Shown: piece after piece, positions 9,465 through 18,426 of the stretch | Layout of the letters: the number at the start of each line of letters is the position of its first letter | Position numbering within the stretch: position 1 is the first letter of the stretch | The notes under the pieces: model-generated | What the model was told of the DNA's origin: nothing | Databases searched by the model: none | Seen by the model: only the letters and a program-made list of their open reading frames with translations | Made by a program: the position numbers and the translations under genes | NCBI RefSeq assembly: GCF_016526145.1 | Contig: NZ_JADDUE010000016.1 | Span: forward strand, 1 to 64,000 | Direction: 5' to 3' | DNA: 64,000 nt | DNA from: Saccharopolyspora galaxeae | GTDB taxonomy: Bacteria > Actinomycetota > Actinomycetes > Mycobacteriales > Pseudonocardiaceae

Positions 9465-10417
9465 CGGCTCACCTCCGCAGCCGGGGCGAGGAGGCGGGCG
9501 ACGATGTCGGCCAGCAGGTTCACAAACACCGTCACCGTCGCGAACAGCACGGCGAGACCCTGGATCACCGGCAGATCGCGTGCCGAGACGGCATCGATCA
9601 ACGTGGTGCCGAGCCCCGGGATCACGAAGATGGCCTCCACCACGACGACGCCACCGATCAACCAGTCGGTCGTCCTGGCCAACTGCTGCACCGCGGGAAC
9701 CACGGCATTCGGCAGCGCGTGCGCGAGCTGCACCCGAACCGGGGAGAGCCCGGCGCGGCGCGCCTGCCGGACGTAACCGGAGTGCACCGCTTCCACCATG
9801 CCGGCCCGTACGAGCCTGCTCAGCGAACAGATCGGACGCAGCAGCAACACCAGCACCGGTAGGACGAGCACGCCGGGACGGCTCAACAGGTCCGTGCTGC
9901 CGACCGCGGTGGGCGGCAACCAACGGAGCTGCACCGCGAACACGGTGACCAGCAGGATCCCCATGGCGAATTCGGGCACCGAGTAGAAGCCCAGCGTCGT
10001 GGTGGTGATGGCGCGGTCGGCCACCCCTCCCTCGCGATTGGCGGCCAGCACGCCCAGGCCGAGCGACAACGGCACGATCAAGGCGAGCGTGCTCCCCGCC
10101 AACAGCAGGGTCGGCCCGACGGCGGGACCGATGATGTCCACGACAGCGCGGGGACCGGCCAGCGAATGGCCGAAGTCTCCTTGCAGCGCCGAGGAAAGCC
10201 AGTCACCGAGCCGGACCGACGCCGGACGATCGAGCCCCAGTTGCGCACGGAGCAGCGCGATGATGCCCGGGTCCGGATTGTCCCCGGCGAGGGTGACCGC
10301 CGCGTCGCCCGGCAACGCCTCGGCCAAGAAGAACACCAGCACCATGACGAGGAGGACCTGCACGATCCCGACGAGGACCCGGCGGGCGATGTAGCGCGGA
10401 ACCGTCAACCCAGCCAC
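9461..10417 (-). CDS. ABC importer permease, OppB/NikB-like
   Basis: A 318-residue permease starting with the RRVLVGIVQVLLVMVLVFFLAEALPGD helix and GD motif of the OppB/DppB/NikB family. It has LGLDRPASVRLGDWL, GDFGHSL and the coupling loop YVRQARRAGLSPVRVQLAHALPNAVVP. The GTG start at 10417 overlaps the end of the binding-protein gene by 13 nt. An internal TTG at 10408 would give the 4-nt TTGA overlap seen elsewhere in this operon and is equally likely. It forms the channel with the OppC-like subunit. Confidence 0.9.
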   Translation of the reverse strand: MAGLTVPRYIARRVLVGIVQVLLVMVLVFFLAEALPGDAAVTLAGDNPDPGIIALLRAQLGLDRPASVRLGDWLSSALQGDFGHSLAGPRAVVDIIGPAVGPTLLLAGSTLALIVPLSLGLGVLAANREGGVADRAITTTTLGFYSVPEFAMGILLVTVFAVQLRWLPPTAVGSTDLLSRPGVLVLPVLVLLLRPICSLSRLVRAGMVEAVHSGYVRQARRAGLSPVRVQLAHALPNAVVPAVQQLARTTDWLIGGVVVVEAIFVIPGLGTTLIDAVSARDLPVIQGLAVLFATVTVFVNLLADIVARLLAPAAEVSR

Positions 10418-12021
10418 ACCCTGTCGAAACGAGCCCAGTCCAGCGTGTTCGCCGGCGCGCCGTCATCGACGCCGCCGACGCGACCGGCGGTGGCCACGAT
10501 CCAGTCCGACACGCCCCACCAGCAGAATCCGCCTTCCTCGAAGAGCTGCCGCTGCATCGCCCCGTAGAGCTCGGCGCGGTGCGACTCGTCCGAAGTGGAC
10601 TGCGCCTGCTGGTACAGCGCGTCGAACTCCGGTCGCCGCCACTTGGTGTTGTTCGTGGTGGAGCCGGACAACAAGCGCTGCGAGATGTGCGACTCGATCG
10701 GCATGGCGCCCGAGCGGTAGCTGACCAGCGCGCCGTTGTCGGCGATGTCCGACCAGTAGGTGTCCTTGTTGCCCAACGTGACGTTGACCGTGATCCCGGC
10801 CTTCTTGGCCTGGTCGGCGAAGGCCAGCGCCGCCTCGCGGAGGCCGGGTGCCACATCGGAGGTGAGCAGTTGCAGGGTGAGGTTTTCCGCTCCCGCCTTG
10901 CGCAGCAAGGACTTCGCGCGGTCGGGGTCCTGGACGCGTTGCGGGAGGGTGTCCGCGTAGTACTTGTAACCCTTGCCGTAGAGGTCGTTGGCGACCTGGC
11001 CGCTGCCTTGCAGCACCGAGCGCACCATCTCTTCGCGATCGACGAGGTGGCACAACGCCTGCCGGACCTCGGGCCGGTCGAACGGCGGGCGGTCGACCTT
11101 CATCGCCAGGGCGTGGAAGTTGCTCAGCGGCAGCCGGTGGATCCGTACCTGCCCGGTCGCTTCATGGCTGCGCGCGGTGGTGGCGGTGAGGTCGTGGGCG
11201 TAGTCGGCTTGGCCGCCCAGCAGCGCGTTGACCCGCGCCGCCTCGTCGTTGCTGATCAGGATCTCCAGCTCGTCCAAGTGCGGGGCGCCGTCCCAGTAGT
11301 CCGGGTTGCGGGCGGCGCGGAAGCTGCGCCCCGGCTCGAAGGAGGTGAACCGGAACGGTCCCGAGCCGATCGGGGCGGCGAAGTCCTCCGCTCCTTCCGG
11401 AACGATGTAGGCGCCCAACGTCGCCATCGCGTTCGGAAACTCCGCGTACGGGCGTTTCAGCCGGAATTCGACGGTGCGGTCGTCGAGCGCGCGGCTGTTC
11501 GGCAGGTCGATCACCGACAGGCTGGCCTTGGCCCGGCGGGTGCTGTCCGGCCGCAGGATGCGGGCGTAGCTGTAGAGCACGTCGGCTGCGCGCACCGGCC
11601 TGCCGTCGTGGAACACCGCTTGCCGCAACGGAACCCGCCAGGTCGTCAGGTCGGGGCTCGATTCCCACCGCTCGGCAAGCCTGGGTTGCGGCGACATGTC
11701 CGACCCGTACTCGGCGAGCTTGTCGAACAGCGCCTTGGCGCGGGCGACCTCCGCGTACAGGTCGGTGGTGTGCGGGTCCAGCACTTCTTCGGCACCGCCG
11801 CCGGGGAACACCGCGCGCAACCGCCCGCCGGGGCGCGGTGGTCCGGCCTCCTGCGCCGCACCACCGGCGGTGCACCCGGAGGCCGCACCCAGCGTCACTG
11901 CGGCCGCTGTCAGGCCGAAGAAGCCGCGCCGGCTCAAGCCGCCGCGGCCCAGCGGTCCCGAGTCCGCGGCGGCTTCCGGCGTCGCCGTGGCAGGTCTCGT
12001 GGCGGGCTTGTGGTCGTTCAT
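10405..12021 (-). CDS. ABC importer substrate-binding lipoprotein (SBP_bac_5 family)
   Basis: A 538-residue extracytoplasmic binding protein. The N-terminus has a twin-arginine-type signal with a lipobox, SRRGFFGLTAAAV then GAASGC, so it should be a lipid-anchored Tat substrate. The body carries family-5 features: LAERWESSPDLTTWRVPLRQ, FHDGRPVRAADVLYSY and GSGPFRF. Relatives bind oligopeptides, nickel complexes or opine-type metallophores. ATG at 12021 has GGAGAA 9 nt upstream. There is a 92-nt gap to the methyltransferase, the largest gap in the operon, which may hold a second promoter or processing site. It would recognise the imported ligand, possibly the metal-loaded product of the upstream enzymes. 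Confidence 0.9.
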   Translation of the reverse strand: MNDHKPATRPATATPEAAADSGPLGRGGLSRRGFFGLTAAAVTLGAASGCTAGGAAQEAGPPRPGGRLRAVFPGGGAEEVLDPHTTDLYAEVARAKALFDKLAEYGSDMSPQPRLAERWESSPDLTTWRVPLRQAVFHDGRPVRAADVLYSYARILRPDSTRRAKASLSVIDLPNSRALDDRTVEFRLKRPYAEFPNAMATLGAYIVPEGAEDFAAPIGSGPFRFTSFEPGRSFRAARNPDYWDGAPHLDELEILISNDEAARVNALLGGQADYAHDLTATTARSHEATGQVRIHRLPLSNFHALAMKVDRPPFDRPEVRQALCHLVDREEMVRSVLQGSGQVANDLYGKGYKYYADTLPQRVQDPDRAKSLLRKAGAENLTLQLLTSDVAPGLREAALAFADQAKKAGITVNVTLGNKDTYWSDIADNGALVSYRSGAMPIESHISQRLLSGSTTNNTKWRRPEFDALYQQAQSTSDESHRAELYGAMQRQLFEEGGFCWWGVSDWIVATAGRVGGVDDGAPANTLDWARFDRVWLG

Positions 12022-12113
12022 CGGCGCGGTTCTCCATTCCCAGTCAGGTCGGACGAGTTCAGGTGCGGGAGCGGTCCGTGCTGCCGCGCGCCGCCTCCGC
12101 GAAGGGCTCGGCT

Positions 12114-12899
12114 TCACGGAACGGTGCGGGCGATGAGGTGCAGCCGGTCCCCGGCGAGGCCGTCGCGGAGTTCGGCACCGGGCTGCCAAGCCGGTTCGGT
12201 GCGCGGGCCGGGCTCGTCGAACAGCGCGAGCACCTCGAAACCGGCGTGTTCCAGCACGTGCCGCAGTTCCTGCGGGAACAGCAGCCGCCAAGCCGACCGC
12301 TGGGTCAGCGGCCACGGGTTGCCGGGCCAGTCCCAGATCCGTTCGCGGCGCAGAAGCTGTTCCGCGTGGTCGATCCACAACCGGGTGCTGGAGTGGTAGG
12401 ACACGCCTTCCCAGCTGAGGGTGCGCTCGCGCGGGCCGTCCAGAAGTTCGGTGTTGCCAAGGAAAAACGCTCCGTTGCGCATTTCCGCGACCAGCAGCCC
12501 GCCGGGACGCAGATGCCTACGGCAGTGGTCCAGGAAGGAGTCCAATTCGGCATTGCTGTGGCAGTACAGGAAAGCGCTGTCGAGGCAGGTGACGACGTCG
12601 AAGACCGCGCCGAGGTCGAACTCCCGCATGTCCGCGACGATGAAGCCGGCTTCGCGACACCGAGCTGCGGCGTGCTCCACCATGCGCGGTGAGTTGTCCA
12701 GCCCGGTGACGTCGTAGCCGTGCTGCGTCCAGCAGGCCGCGTCGCGCCCGGTGCCACACCCCACGTCGAGCAGTTCGCGGCCGCCGCCGAACCGGCCGAG
12801 CATGTCCAGCACGAAACGCGCCGCGAGCCGGTCTGCGTCGGGGAACTGCGCCTCGTAGAGCTCGGGGTTGTCGGTCAGGAAGTTGGCGTCGTGCGACAA
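12114..12899 (-). CDS. Class I SAM-dependent methyltransferase
   Basis: A 261-residue protein with motif I LLDVGCGTGRDA near residue 42, an acidic post-I region (YDVTGLDNS), motif II around VFDVVTCLDSAF and motif III LRPGGLLVAEM: a small-molecule methyltransferase fold. I place the start at TTG 12899, which has GGGAGA about 7 nt upstream and overlaps the MFS gene by 25 nt; no ATG or GTG in frame fits better. It lies between the exporter and the importer genes, so it probably modifies the molecule made by this operon (N-, O- or carboxyl-methylation). The target is unknown. Confidence 0.85.
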   Translation of the reverse strand: MSHDANFLTDNPELYEAQFPDADRLAARFVLDMLGRFGGGRELLDVGCGTGRDAACWTQHGYDVTGLDNSPRMVEHAAARCREAGFIVADMREFDLGAVFDVVTCLDSAFLYCHSNAELDSFLDHCRRHLRPGGLLVAEMRNGAFFLGNTELLDGPRERTLSWEGVSYHSSTRLWIDHAEQLLRRERIWDWPGNPWPLTQRSAWRLLFPQELRHVLEHAGFEVLALFDEPGPRTEPAWQPGAELRDGLAGDRLHLIARTVP

Positions 12900-14200
12900 C
12901 TCGGGTCTCCCGATGGTTTGGGTCGTCCGGCTGATCCGGTCGGTTCGGCTGATCCGGACGTCGCAGGGCCGACGAGTCCGTTGCGCTCCAGGGCGAACAC
13001 GGCGATTCCGGACACCAGGCCGATCAGCGCGCACAGCGCGGACGGCGCCCACGGCCACGCACCGCCAGCCGCATCGCTGAGCCATCCGATCGCCGCGTTG
13101 CCCGCTGCGGCGGTGACCCCGGAAGCGAGGTAGAAAACCCCGAAATACGTGCCCGACAACGATCCGAGCCCGAATGCGGGGATGAGTTCGTTGACGAACG
13201 GCTGCGCCAGCATCAGCCCGCCGGTGAGCACCAGCGCCGCCAGCAGCACCGGAGACAACCGCAGCAACATCTCGGCGGCACCGCTCGCGGAATCCGCCGG
13301 CGCGACCAGCGCCGCTCCGAGAGCGGTGGCCACGAAGGCCTGGCCCATCAGCACCATTCCGATGGCGATCGCGTTGCCCCGGCTGCACCTGTGCTGGAAC
13401 CACCGGGTGATCCGCACCTGCAGCGCAAGGCTGGCCACTGTGGACACGAGGAACACCGCGGCCACGGTGCCGCTGGACCCGGTGAGCCGGGCGGCCTCCA
13501 TCGGCAGCACCAGGTAGAGCTGGTTCTGCAACGCGAACATCCCGGTCAGCGCGAGCGTGAACACCAGGAAGCGGCGGTCGCTGAGCACTCCCCGCCAATC
13601 CGCCAGCACCGTCGTGGACCGCCGCGGTATCGCTCGCGGCGGCAGCACGGCGAGCTGCGCGATGGTCAACAGCGCGAACAGCACCGCCGCGACGACCGCC
13701 GAGGTCGCGAAACCGACGACGACGAGCGCGCTGCCCAGCAACGGCCCCAGCAGCGCGCCGGTATTGGCGAACACGTTGAACAGGGAGAACGCCTCGGCGC
13801 GCCGATCCCCCGCCTCTTCGGCGAGGTATGCCCGCACGGCCGGGTTGAACAACGCCCCGGCAAGTCCGCTGAGGACGGAGGCGAACAGCAGCACGGGCAG
13901 CGAGGTCCCGAGCGCGAACAGCCCGAACCCGACCGTGCGCAGCGCGCAACCAGCGATGATCACGCCGCGCGCGCCGAGCCGGTCCGATGCGGTGCCGCCG
14001 AGCAGGAACAGCCCCTGCTGGCTCAGGTTGCGCACCCCCAGCACCACCCCGACCAGCGCCGCGGACATCCCCAGGTCGTGCCCGAGGTACCCGGACAGGT
14101 AAGGGATGAGCAGGTAGAAGCCGGTGTTCACGCCGAGCTGGTTGACCAGCAGCACCTGCACCGCCAGCGGAAAGCTGCGGATCAGCCGCCACGTGCTCAT
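12875..14200 (-). CDS. MFS transporter, probable product exporter
   Basis: A 441-residue protein with about 12 predicted membrane helices. After helix 2 it has an MFS loop variant, GGTASDRLGARGVIIAG, related to the usual G-x-x-x-D-R-x-G-R-R motif. ATG at 14200 overlaps the epimerase stop as ATGA. Drug/H+ antiporters of this type export small molecules, and in the staphylopine and pseudopaline systems an MFS or DMT exporter sits in the same operon as the enzymes and the nickel/peptide-type importer. The same arrangement here suggests release of the operon's product. The C-terminal 30 residues are polar and overlap the next gene. Confidence 0.85.
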   Translation of the reverse strand: MSTWRLIRSFPLAVQVLLVNQLGVNTGFYLLIPYLSGYLGHDLGMSAALVGVVLGVRNLSQQGLFLLGGTASDRLGARGVIIAGCALRTVGFGLFALGTSLPVLLFASVLSGLAGALFNPAVRAYLAEEAGDRRAEAFSLFNVFANTGALLGPLLGSALVVVGFATSAVVAAVLFALLTIAQLAVLPPRAIPRRSTTVLADWRGVLSDRRFLVFTLALTGMFALQNQLYLVLPMEAARLTGSSGTVAAVFLVSTVASLALQVRITRWFQHRCSRGNAIAIGMVLMGQAFVATALGAALVAPADSASGAAEMLLRLSPVLLAALVLTGGLMLAQPFVNELIPAFGLGSLSGTYFGVFYLASGVTAAAGNAAIGWLSDAAGGAWPWAPSALCALIGLVSGIAVFALERNGLVGPATSGSAEPTGSAGRPKPSGDPSCRTTPTS

Positions 14201-15243
14201 AACGTCCGCCTCGGGCGCACGCCCAACCCCGGTTCGCCGCTGAGCCGCAGCACGCCGTCGGTGCCGCCGATGCCCTCCCACGGGTCTTCGGCGAGCAGCA
14301 GATGCCCGTCGAGATCGACCCAGCCGGCCAGGCCAGCCAGGTGCACCGCGGGCGCGATGCCGAGCGAACTCGCGACCAGGCAGCCGAGCATCACGTCCAC
14401 ACCGGCGCCCCGCGCCGTCGCGATGAGTTCACTCGCCGCCTGCAAGCCACCGCATTTGGCGAGCTTGATGTTCACGCCGTGCACCGACGAACCGAGTTCG
14501 CGCACGTCCGCCAGCGACGCCGCGTCCTCGTCGGCGATCACCGGGATCGGGCTGCGCTGCGCCACCCAGCCGAGCCGTTCCTTGTCGCCGGGCGCGATGG
14601 GCTGTTCCACGGCGGAAACGCCGTACTGCTCGGCGGTTTCGAGGAACCGCAGCGCCTGCTCGGGTTCCCACGCACCGTTCGGGTCGAGCAGGAGCCGGGC
14701 GTTCGGTGCCGCGGCGCGGATCGCCGCGAGCCTGCTGAGGTCGTCTCCCCCGCGCTCCCCGGCAGCAGCACCGATTTTGAGCTTGAGGACGCGGAAGCCC
14801 TGTTCGGTGAGGTCGACCGCGGTCCGCACCGCCTGCTCGGCCGGCACGATCCCGATGGTGCAGGCGGTGGGCACGTCCCCGGGCGGCGGCGCGCCGAGCA
14901 GCTCGTGCACCGCGATTCCGTTGCGCAGCGCGAGCAGCTCGTGCAGCGCAGCGTCCACAGCGGACAGCACGCCGGGGGCGAGCCGCGCCGACCACGCGGG
15001 CAGCTCGCCGAGGAAGTCGGCCGGGTCGTCGCAGCGTTGCACCGCCGGCTGCAACCCGGCGAGCTGCTCGATGATCCGTGCTTCATCCAGGTCGTAGTAG
15101 ACGCTGGTGACGGCTTCGCCGCGCCCGACGTGCTCGCCGTCGGAGAGCTCGACGCACACCGCACCGCGTTCATGCATCACCGAGCGCGAGATCCGGAACG
15201 GTTCGCGCAGCTGCAACTTCTCGCTGTGCCAACGGATTCTCAT
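14197..15243 (-). CDS. Dipeptide epimerase, enolase superfamily
   Basis: A 348-residue muconate-lactonizing-type enzyme. It has the acid/base pair K154-x-K156 (LKLKIG), the metal ligands D187 (LLLDPNG), E213 (VEQP) and D238 (IADED), and the opposite lysine in NIKLAKCGG (about 260-263). The CTIGI segment near 128-132 is typical of L-Ala-D/L-Glu-type dipeptide epimerases. It should invert an alpha carbon in a dipeptide. ATG at 15243 overlaps the PLP gene stop as ATGA. Next to an ATP-grasp ligase it suggests a pathway in which an L,L-dipeptide is made and then epimerised. A role in peptidoglycan recycling is less likely because no murein enzymes are nearby. Confidence 0.9.
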   Translation of the reverse strand: MRIRWHSEKLQLREPFRISRSVMHERGAVCVELSDGEHVGRGEAVTSVYYDLDEARIIEQLAGLQPAVQRCDDPADFLGELPAWSARLAPGVLSAVDAALHELLALRNGIAVHELLGAPPPGDVPTACTIGIVPAEQAVRTAVDLTEQGFRVLKLKIGAAAGERGGDDLSRLAAIRAAAPNARLLLDPNGAWEPEQALRFLETAEQYGVSAVEQPIAPGDKERLGWVAQRSPIPVIADEDAASLADVRELGSSVHGVNIKLAKCGGLQAASELIATARGAGVDVMLGCLVASSLGIAPAVHLAGLAGWVDLDGHLLLAEDPWEGIGGTDGVLRLSGEPGLGVRPRRTL

Positions 15244-16304
15244 GCTGGCACCTCCACCGCCGACGCCGGGTCGTGCACCGCTCGGCAGCGCGCCCACCCG
15301 TGCACTTCCAGCGCCTGCGGGTGCGCGATCTCGACCGGACGATTCGCGATCGGCCGGTCCAGCAGCCCGTTCGCGCGGCAGAAGTCGTCGTTGAAGATCG
15401 AGTCCAGGTAGCGCTGCGGCCCGTCCGGAAAGACCGTGACGACCCGCGTTCCCACTTCGCGCCGGGCCGCCCACGCCGCGACCAGCGCGACCGCCCCGGT
15501 GCTCCACCCGCCGCTGACGAACGAGTGCGCGGCCAGCCTGCGGCAGGAGTCGACGGCCTCACCGGGACCGACCCAGTGCACTTCGTCGAACTCGCCGTAA
15601 GCCACGTTGCGCGGGAAGATGCTGCTGCCGAGCCCGCGCATGATCCGGTGCCGCGCAGGCTGGCCGAAGATGGTGGAGCCGACCGTGTCCACTCCGATCA
15701 GCCGCAGCCGCGGCCAATGCCGCCGCAGCGTGCGAACCGCGCCCGCGCTGTGCCCGCCGGAACCGACGCTGCACACCAGCACGTCAGCGGCGCCCAGTTC
15801 CGCCACGATCTCCTCGGCGAGTCCGTGGTATCCGGCCGGGTTGTCCGGGTTGTTGTACTGGTCCGGCCAATAGGCACCGGGCAGCTCCGCGCACAGCTCG
15901 CGGACCCGCTCCAGCCGTGCTTGCTGCCACCCGCCCACCGGGTGCGGCCGGTCGACCACCTCCACGCGGGCGCCGTGCGCGCGCAGCAGCGAGCGCATGC
16001 TGCTTTCCAGCTCGCGGTCCACGACCAGGACGATCGGGTGTCCCAGCGCCTGCCCGGCGAAGGCCAGCCCGACGCCGAGGGTGCCGCTGGTGGACTCCAC
16101 GACGGGCGCACCGGGCCGGAGTTCGCCGCGCGACCGGGCTCCGCGCAGCATCGACACCGCCGCCCGCGCCTTCATCCCGCCCGCGCTGAGGCATTCCAGC
16201 TTCGCCCAGAAGCCCGGGTGCTGGTCCGGCAGCGGGGTGTGCACGTGCGCCAGCGGCGTTCCCCGCAGCAGCGACAGCAGACCCGGGTTGGTCGGCTCGG
16301 TCAA
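15240..16304 (-). CDS. PLP-dependent cysteine-synthase-like enzyme
   Basis: A 354-residue fold-type II PLP enzyme. GTPLAH is followed by FWAKLECLSAGGMKARAA, where the lysine should bind PLP, although the usual NPGGSVKDR context is altered. Phosphate-binding loops TSGTLGVGLA and GSGGHSAG are present. Relatives make cysteine, cystathionine or, like SbnA, condense phosphoserine with an amino acid to make 2,3-diaminopropionate precursors. TTG at 16304 overlaps the DUF364 stop (TTGA) and has AGGAGGA 7 nt upstream. The changed lysine neighbourhood and its place beside ligase and epimerase genes suggest beta-replacement chemistry to build an unusual amino acid, rather than primary cysteine synthesis. 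Confidence 0.85.
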   Translation of the reverse strand: MTEPTNPGLLSLLRGTPLAHVHTPLPDQHPGFWAKLECLSAGGMKARAAVSMLRGARSRGELRPGAPVVESTSGTLGVGLAFAGQALGHPIVLVVDRELESSMRSLLRAHGARVEVVDRPHPVGGWQQARLERVRELCAELPGAYWPDQYNNPDNPAGYHGLAEEIVAELGAADVLVCSVGSGGHSAGAVRTLRRHWPRLRLIGVDTVGSTIFGQPARHRIMRGLGSSIFPRNVAYGEFDEVHWVGPGEAVDSCRRLAAHSFVSGGWSTGAVALVAAWAARREVGTRVVTVFPDGPQRYLDSIFNDDFCRANGLLDRPIANRPVEIAHPQALEVHGWARCRAVHDPASAVEVPA

Positions 16305-17122
16305 CGAACGTCCTCCTGCGGTGCGGTCGAGTACCGGTAGATCGCGGTGGGCCCGCCGTCGAGCCAGAAGAACGGGTACGGCTCGGCGGACACGGCGGTG
16401 ACCCCGGAGCCGATGAACCACGGCAGGGCGGCGCTACCGGTCTGGGCGAACAGTGCGAGCGGTTTGCCGGTTCGGCGGCAATGTTCGAGCAGCGGCGGGA
16501 AGGTGCCGGTGCCTGCGACCATGCCGGAGGCAAGCACCGCGTCGCATCCGTCCACTTCGGACATCGCGGCGGTGCCGATCGGCTCGCCCCACTCCGTTTC
16601 GCCGCCTTTGCGGTCGCACGGGAGGTAGTCGATGCCGCGCTCGCGCAGCCGTTGCAGCAGCGAGTTGACCACTCCGATCACCAGCACCCGGCGCACGCCC
16701 GGCGGCAGCAGCGACACGACGGATTCCGCGCGCTGCAAGGACTTCTGCAACGAAGTGCCGCGCTGCACGACGACCTGCTCGGCGTGCTCGTGGTGCGGGC
16801 GGCGCCACATGAGGTAGGCGTCGAGCGCGGCGATCCGCACCGCGATCTCGTCGTGCCGCAGCAATTCGCGCACCGGCGCCCCGGCGCAGTCGACGACCAG
16901 CTCGTCGGTGAGCGCACCCGGTTCCACCGCGCACGATCCGACGGCGTCCTCGACCCGCAGGCTCAGCACGTGGTTGCGGTAGCCGCGCTCGCGTCCGGCG
17001 TGCCGGACCCCTTGCTGGGTCAGGAAACCGACGCTCACCTCCGCGTGCGCGATCGCGTCCCCGGCCGCTCCGTCCGCTACGACCGCTGCTAACTCGTCCA
17101 GCGACCCCGGCTCCGGGCTCAT
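16301..17122 (-). CDS. DUF364 (putative heavy-metal chelation) protein
   Basis: A 273-residue protein matching the DUF364/DUF4213 family (PF04016, labelled putative heavy-metal chelation domain) by its plan: an N-terminal enolase-like region with GYRNHVLSLRV, then RRVLVIGVVNSLLQRL, LPCDRKGG, DAVLASGMVAGTGTFPPLLE and a C-terminal GVTAVSAEPYPFFW. Cys/Asp/His residues that could bind metal are scattered. The biochemical role of the family is not established. ATG at 17122 overlaps the ATP-grasp stop as ATGA. Within this operon it may handle metal or modify the metal-binding product. Confidence 0.75.
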   Translation of the reverse strand: MSPEPGSLDELAAVVADGAAGDAIAHAEVSVGFLTQQGVRHAGRERGYRNHVLSLRVEDAVGSCAVEPGALTDELVVDCAGAPVRELLRHDEIAVRIAALDAYLMWRRPHHEHAEQVVVQRGTSLQKSLQRAESVVSLLPPGVRRVLVIGVVNSLLQRLRERGIDYLPCDRKGGETEWGEPIGTAAMSEVDGCDAVLASGMVAGTGTFPPLLEHCRRTGKPLALFAQTGSAALPWFIGSGVTAVSAEPYPFFWLDGGPTAIYRYSTAPQEDVR

Positions 17123-18387
17123 GCCCCGACCCGGTCTTCGGCGTAGACGACGTCGAGCGCGGCGATGGCGGCTTCCGCGCGCGAGCGCGCGGCACCGAGC
17201 AGCGGGTCGGTGACCATGACGTGCCCGAGGTAGTTGTTGTTGCTGGTCGCCGCGCCCGCGACGTGGCCTTGCTGCTTGCACGCGAAGTCCACGACACCGG
17301 TCGCATCGGCGACCTGCTCGGCGCCCCGGATCTCGTGCACCGGCCCGGGCCGCGGCGGCAGCAGGAAGGAGATCGCAGCGCTCGCGGCACCGGTGCGGAC
17401 CTCGCGCAGCGCGGGCTCTTCCCCGAGGGCCAGCTGCGCGTGCACGGCCGGGAGGTCGATGCCCGCGACCCGGCGGATCAGCTCGGTGATCTGGTTGCCC
17501 GCCGGACGCGGGTTGACCTCGACCACGCGCGGACCGTCCGGGGTCAGCTTGATCTCGGTGTGCGTGACGGTGTTGTCCAGGCCCAGCGCCTCGATCGCGG
17601 CGACGGCGGTCGCGGTGACCTCGCGCTCGACGGCCGCGTCCAGATCGGCGGGGAACATGTGCCCGGTCTCGACGAACCAGGGCGAACCGGCGACGCTCTT
17701 GTCGGTCACGCCGACGACGGTGGTGCGCCCGCGCGCGGTGACGGCTTCGACGCTCACTTCCGGGCCGGTGAGCAGTTCCTCCAGCAGCACGGTGCTGCTG
17801 CGGCGCTGACCGCGCGCGTTGACCGGGAAACCGGCCAGATCGCCCGCTGCCGCGCGCAACTCGTCGGCGTCGGCGACCTTGCGCACGAACATCCCCGCGC
17901 ACAGGTCGACCGGCTTGACCACCAGCGGGAAGCCGAGCGCGGTCGCGGCTTCGACCAGCCCGGAGGGGCTGTCGGCGAGCGCGAACGCCGGTCCGGGCAC
18001 GCCGGCCTCGCGCAGCGCGAGCCGGGTGCGGTCCTTGTTGCAGGCGGCTTCCACCGCTTGCGGCGGGGAGCCGGGCAGGCCGAGTCGTTCGGCGATGTGC
18101 GCGGCGGCGACCAGGTAGTAGTCGCACGAGGTCAGCACGCCGTCGAAGCCGAGCGCCGGTTGCAGGCCCGCGACGTGCTCGACCAGTTCCGGCAGTTCGT
18201 TGGTCTCGCTGCCGAGCACGTTGCGGGCACCGAGCAGCGGGTGCGCACCGGGTTGCTGCCAGGCGCGCAAGTAGTGGTGCACGTCCCTGGTCAGAAAGCT
18301 GAAGTGGTGCCCGGATTCCCGTATGCCGCGGGGCAGCAGCGTGCTCATCGCTCCGACCCAGCTCTCCACCATCAGCAGGTGACCCAC
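17119..18387 (-). CDS. ATP-grasp amino-acid or peptide ligase
   Basis: A 422-residue ATP-grasp enzyme. CNKDRTRLALREAGVPGP starts the ATP-grasp domain, FPLVVKPVDLCAGMFVRKV is the ATP-binding lysine strand and glycine-rich loop, and HTEIKLTPDGPRVVEVNPRPAGN carries the Mg-binding Glu and Asn. It resembles BacD/carbamoyl-phosphate-synthase-type amino-acid ligases that join a carboxylate to an amine through an acyl phosphate. The GTG start at 18387 has GGAG 8 nt upstream. It is the first gene of the ten-gene operon, and the upstream region contains a Zur-like box. It probably forms the peptide bond of the operon's product. Confidence 0.88.
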   Translation of the reverse strand: MGHLLMVESWVGAMSTLLPRGIRESGHHFSFLTRDVHHYLRAWQQPGAHPLLGARNVLGSETNELPELVEHVAGLQPALGFDGVLTSCDYYLVAAAHIAERLGLPGSPPQAVEAACNKDRTRLALREAGVPGPAFALADSPSGLVEAATALGFPLVVKPVDLCAGMFVRKVADADELRAAAGDLAGFPVNARGQRRSSTVLLEELLTGPEVSVEAVTARGRTTVVGVTDKSVAGSPWFVETGHMFPADLDAAVEREVTATAVAAIEALGLDNTVTHTEIKLTPDGPRVVEVNPRPAGNQITELIRRVAGIDLPAVHAQLALGEEPALREVRTGAASAAISFLLPPRPGPVHEIRGAEQVADATGVVDFACKQQGHVAGAATSNNNYLGHVMVTDPLLGAARSRAEAAIAALDVVYAEDRVGA

Positions 18388-18426
18388 TTCGACTCCATCC
18401 GCCCGATTGCCAGCAGCGGACAGTAA

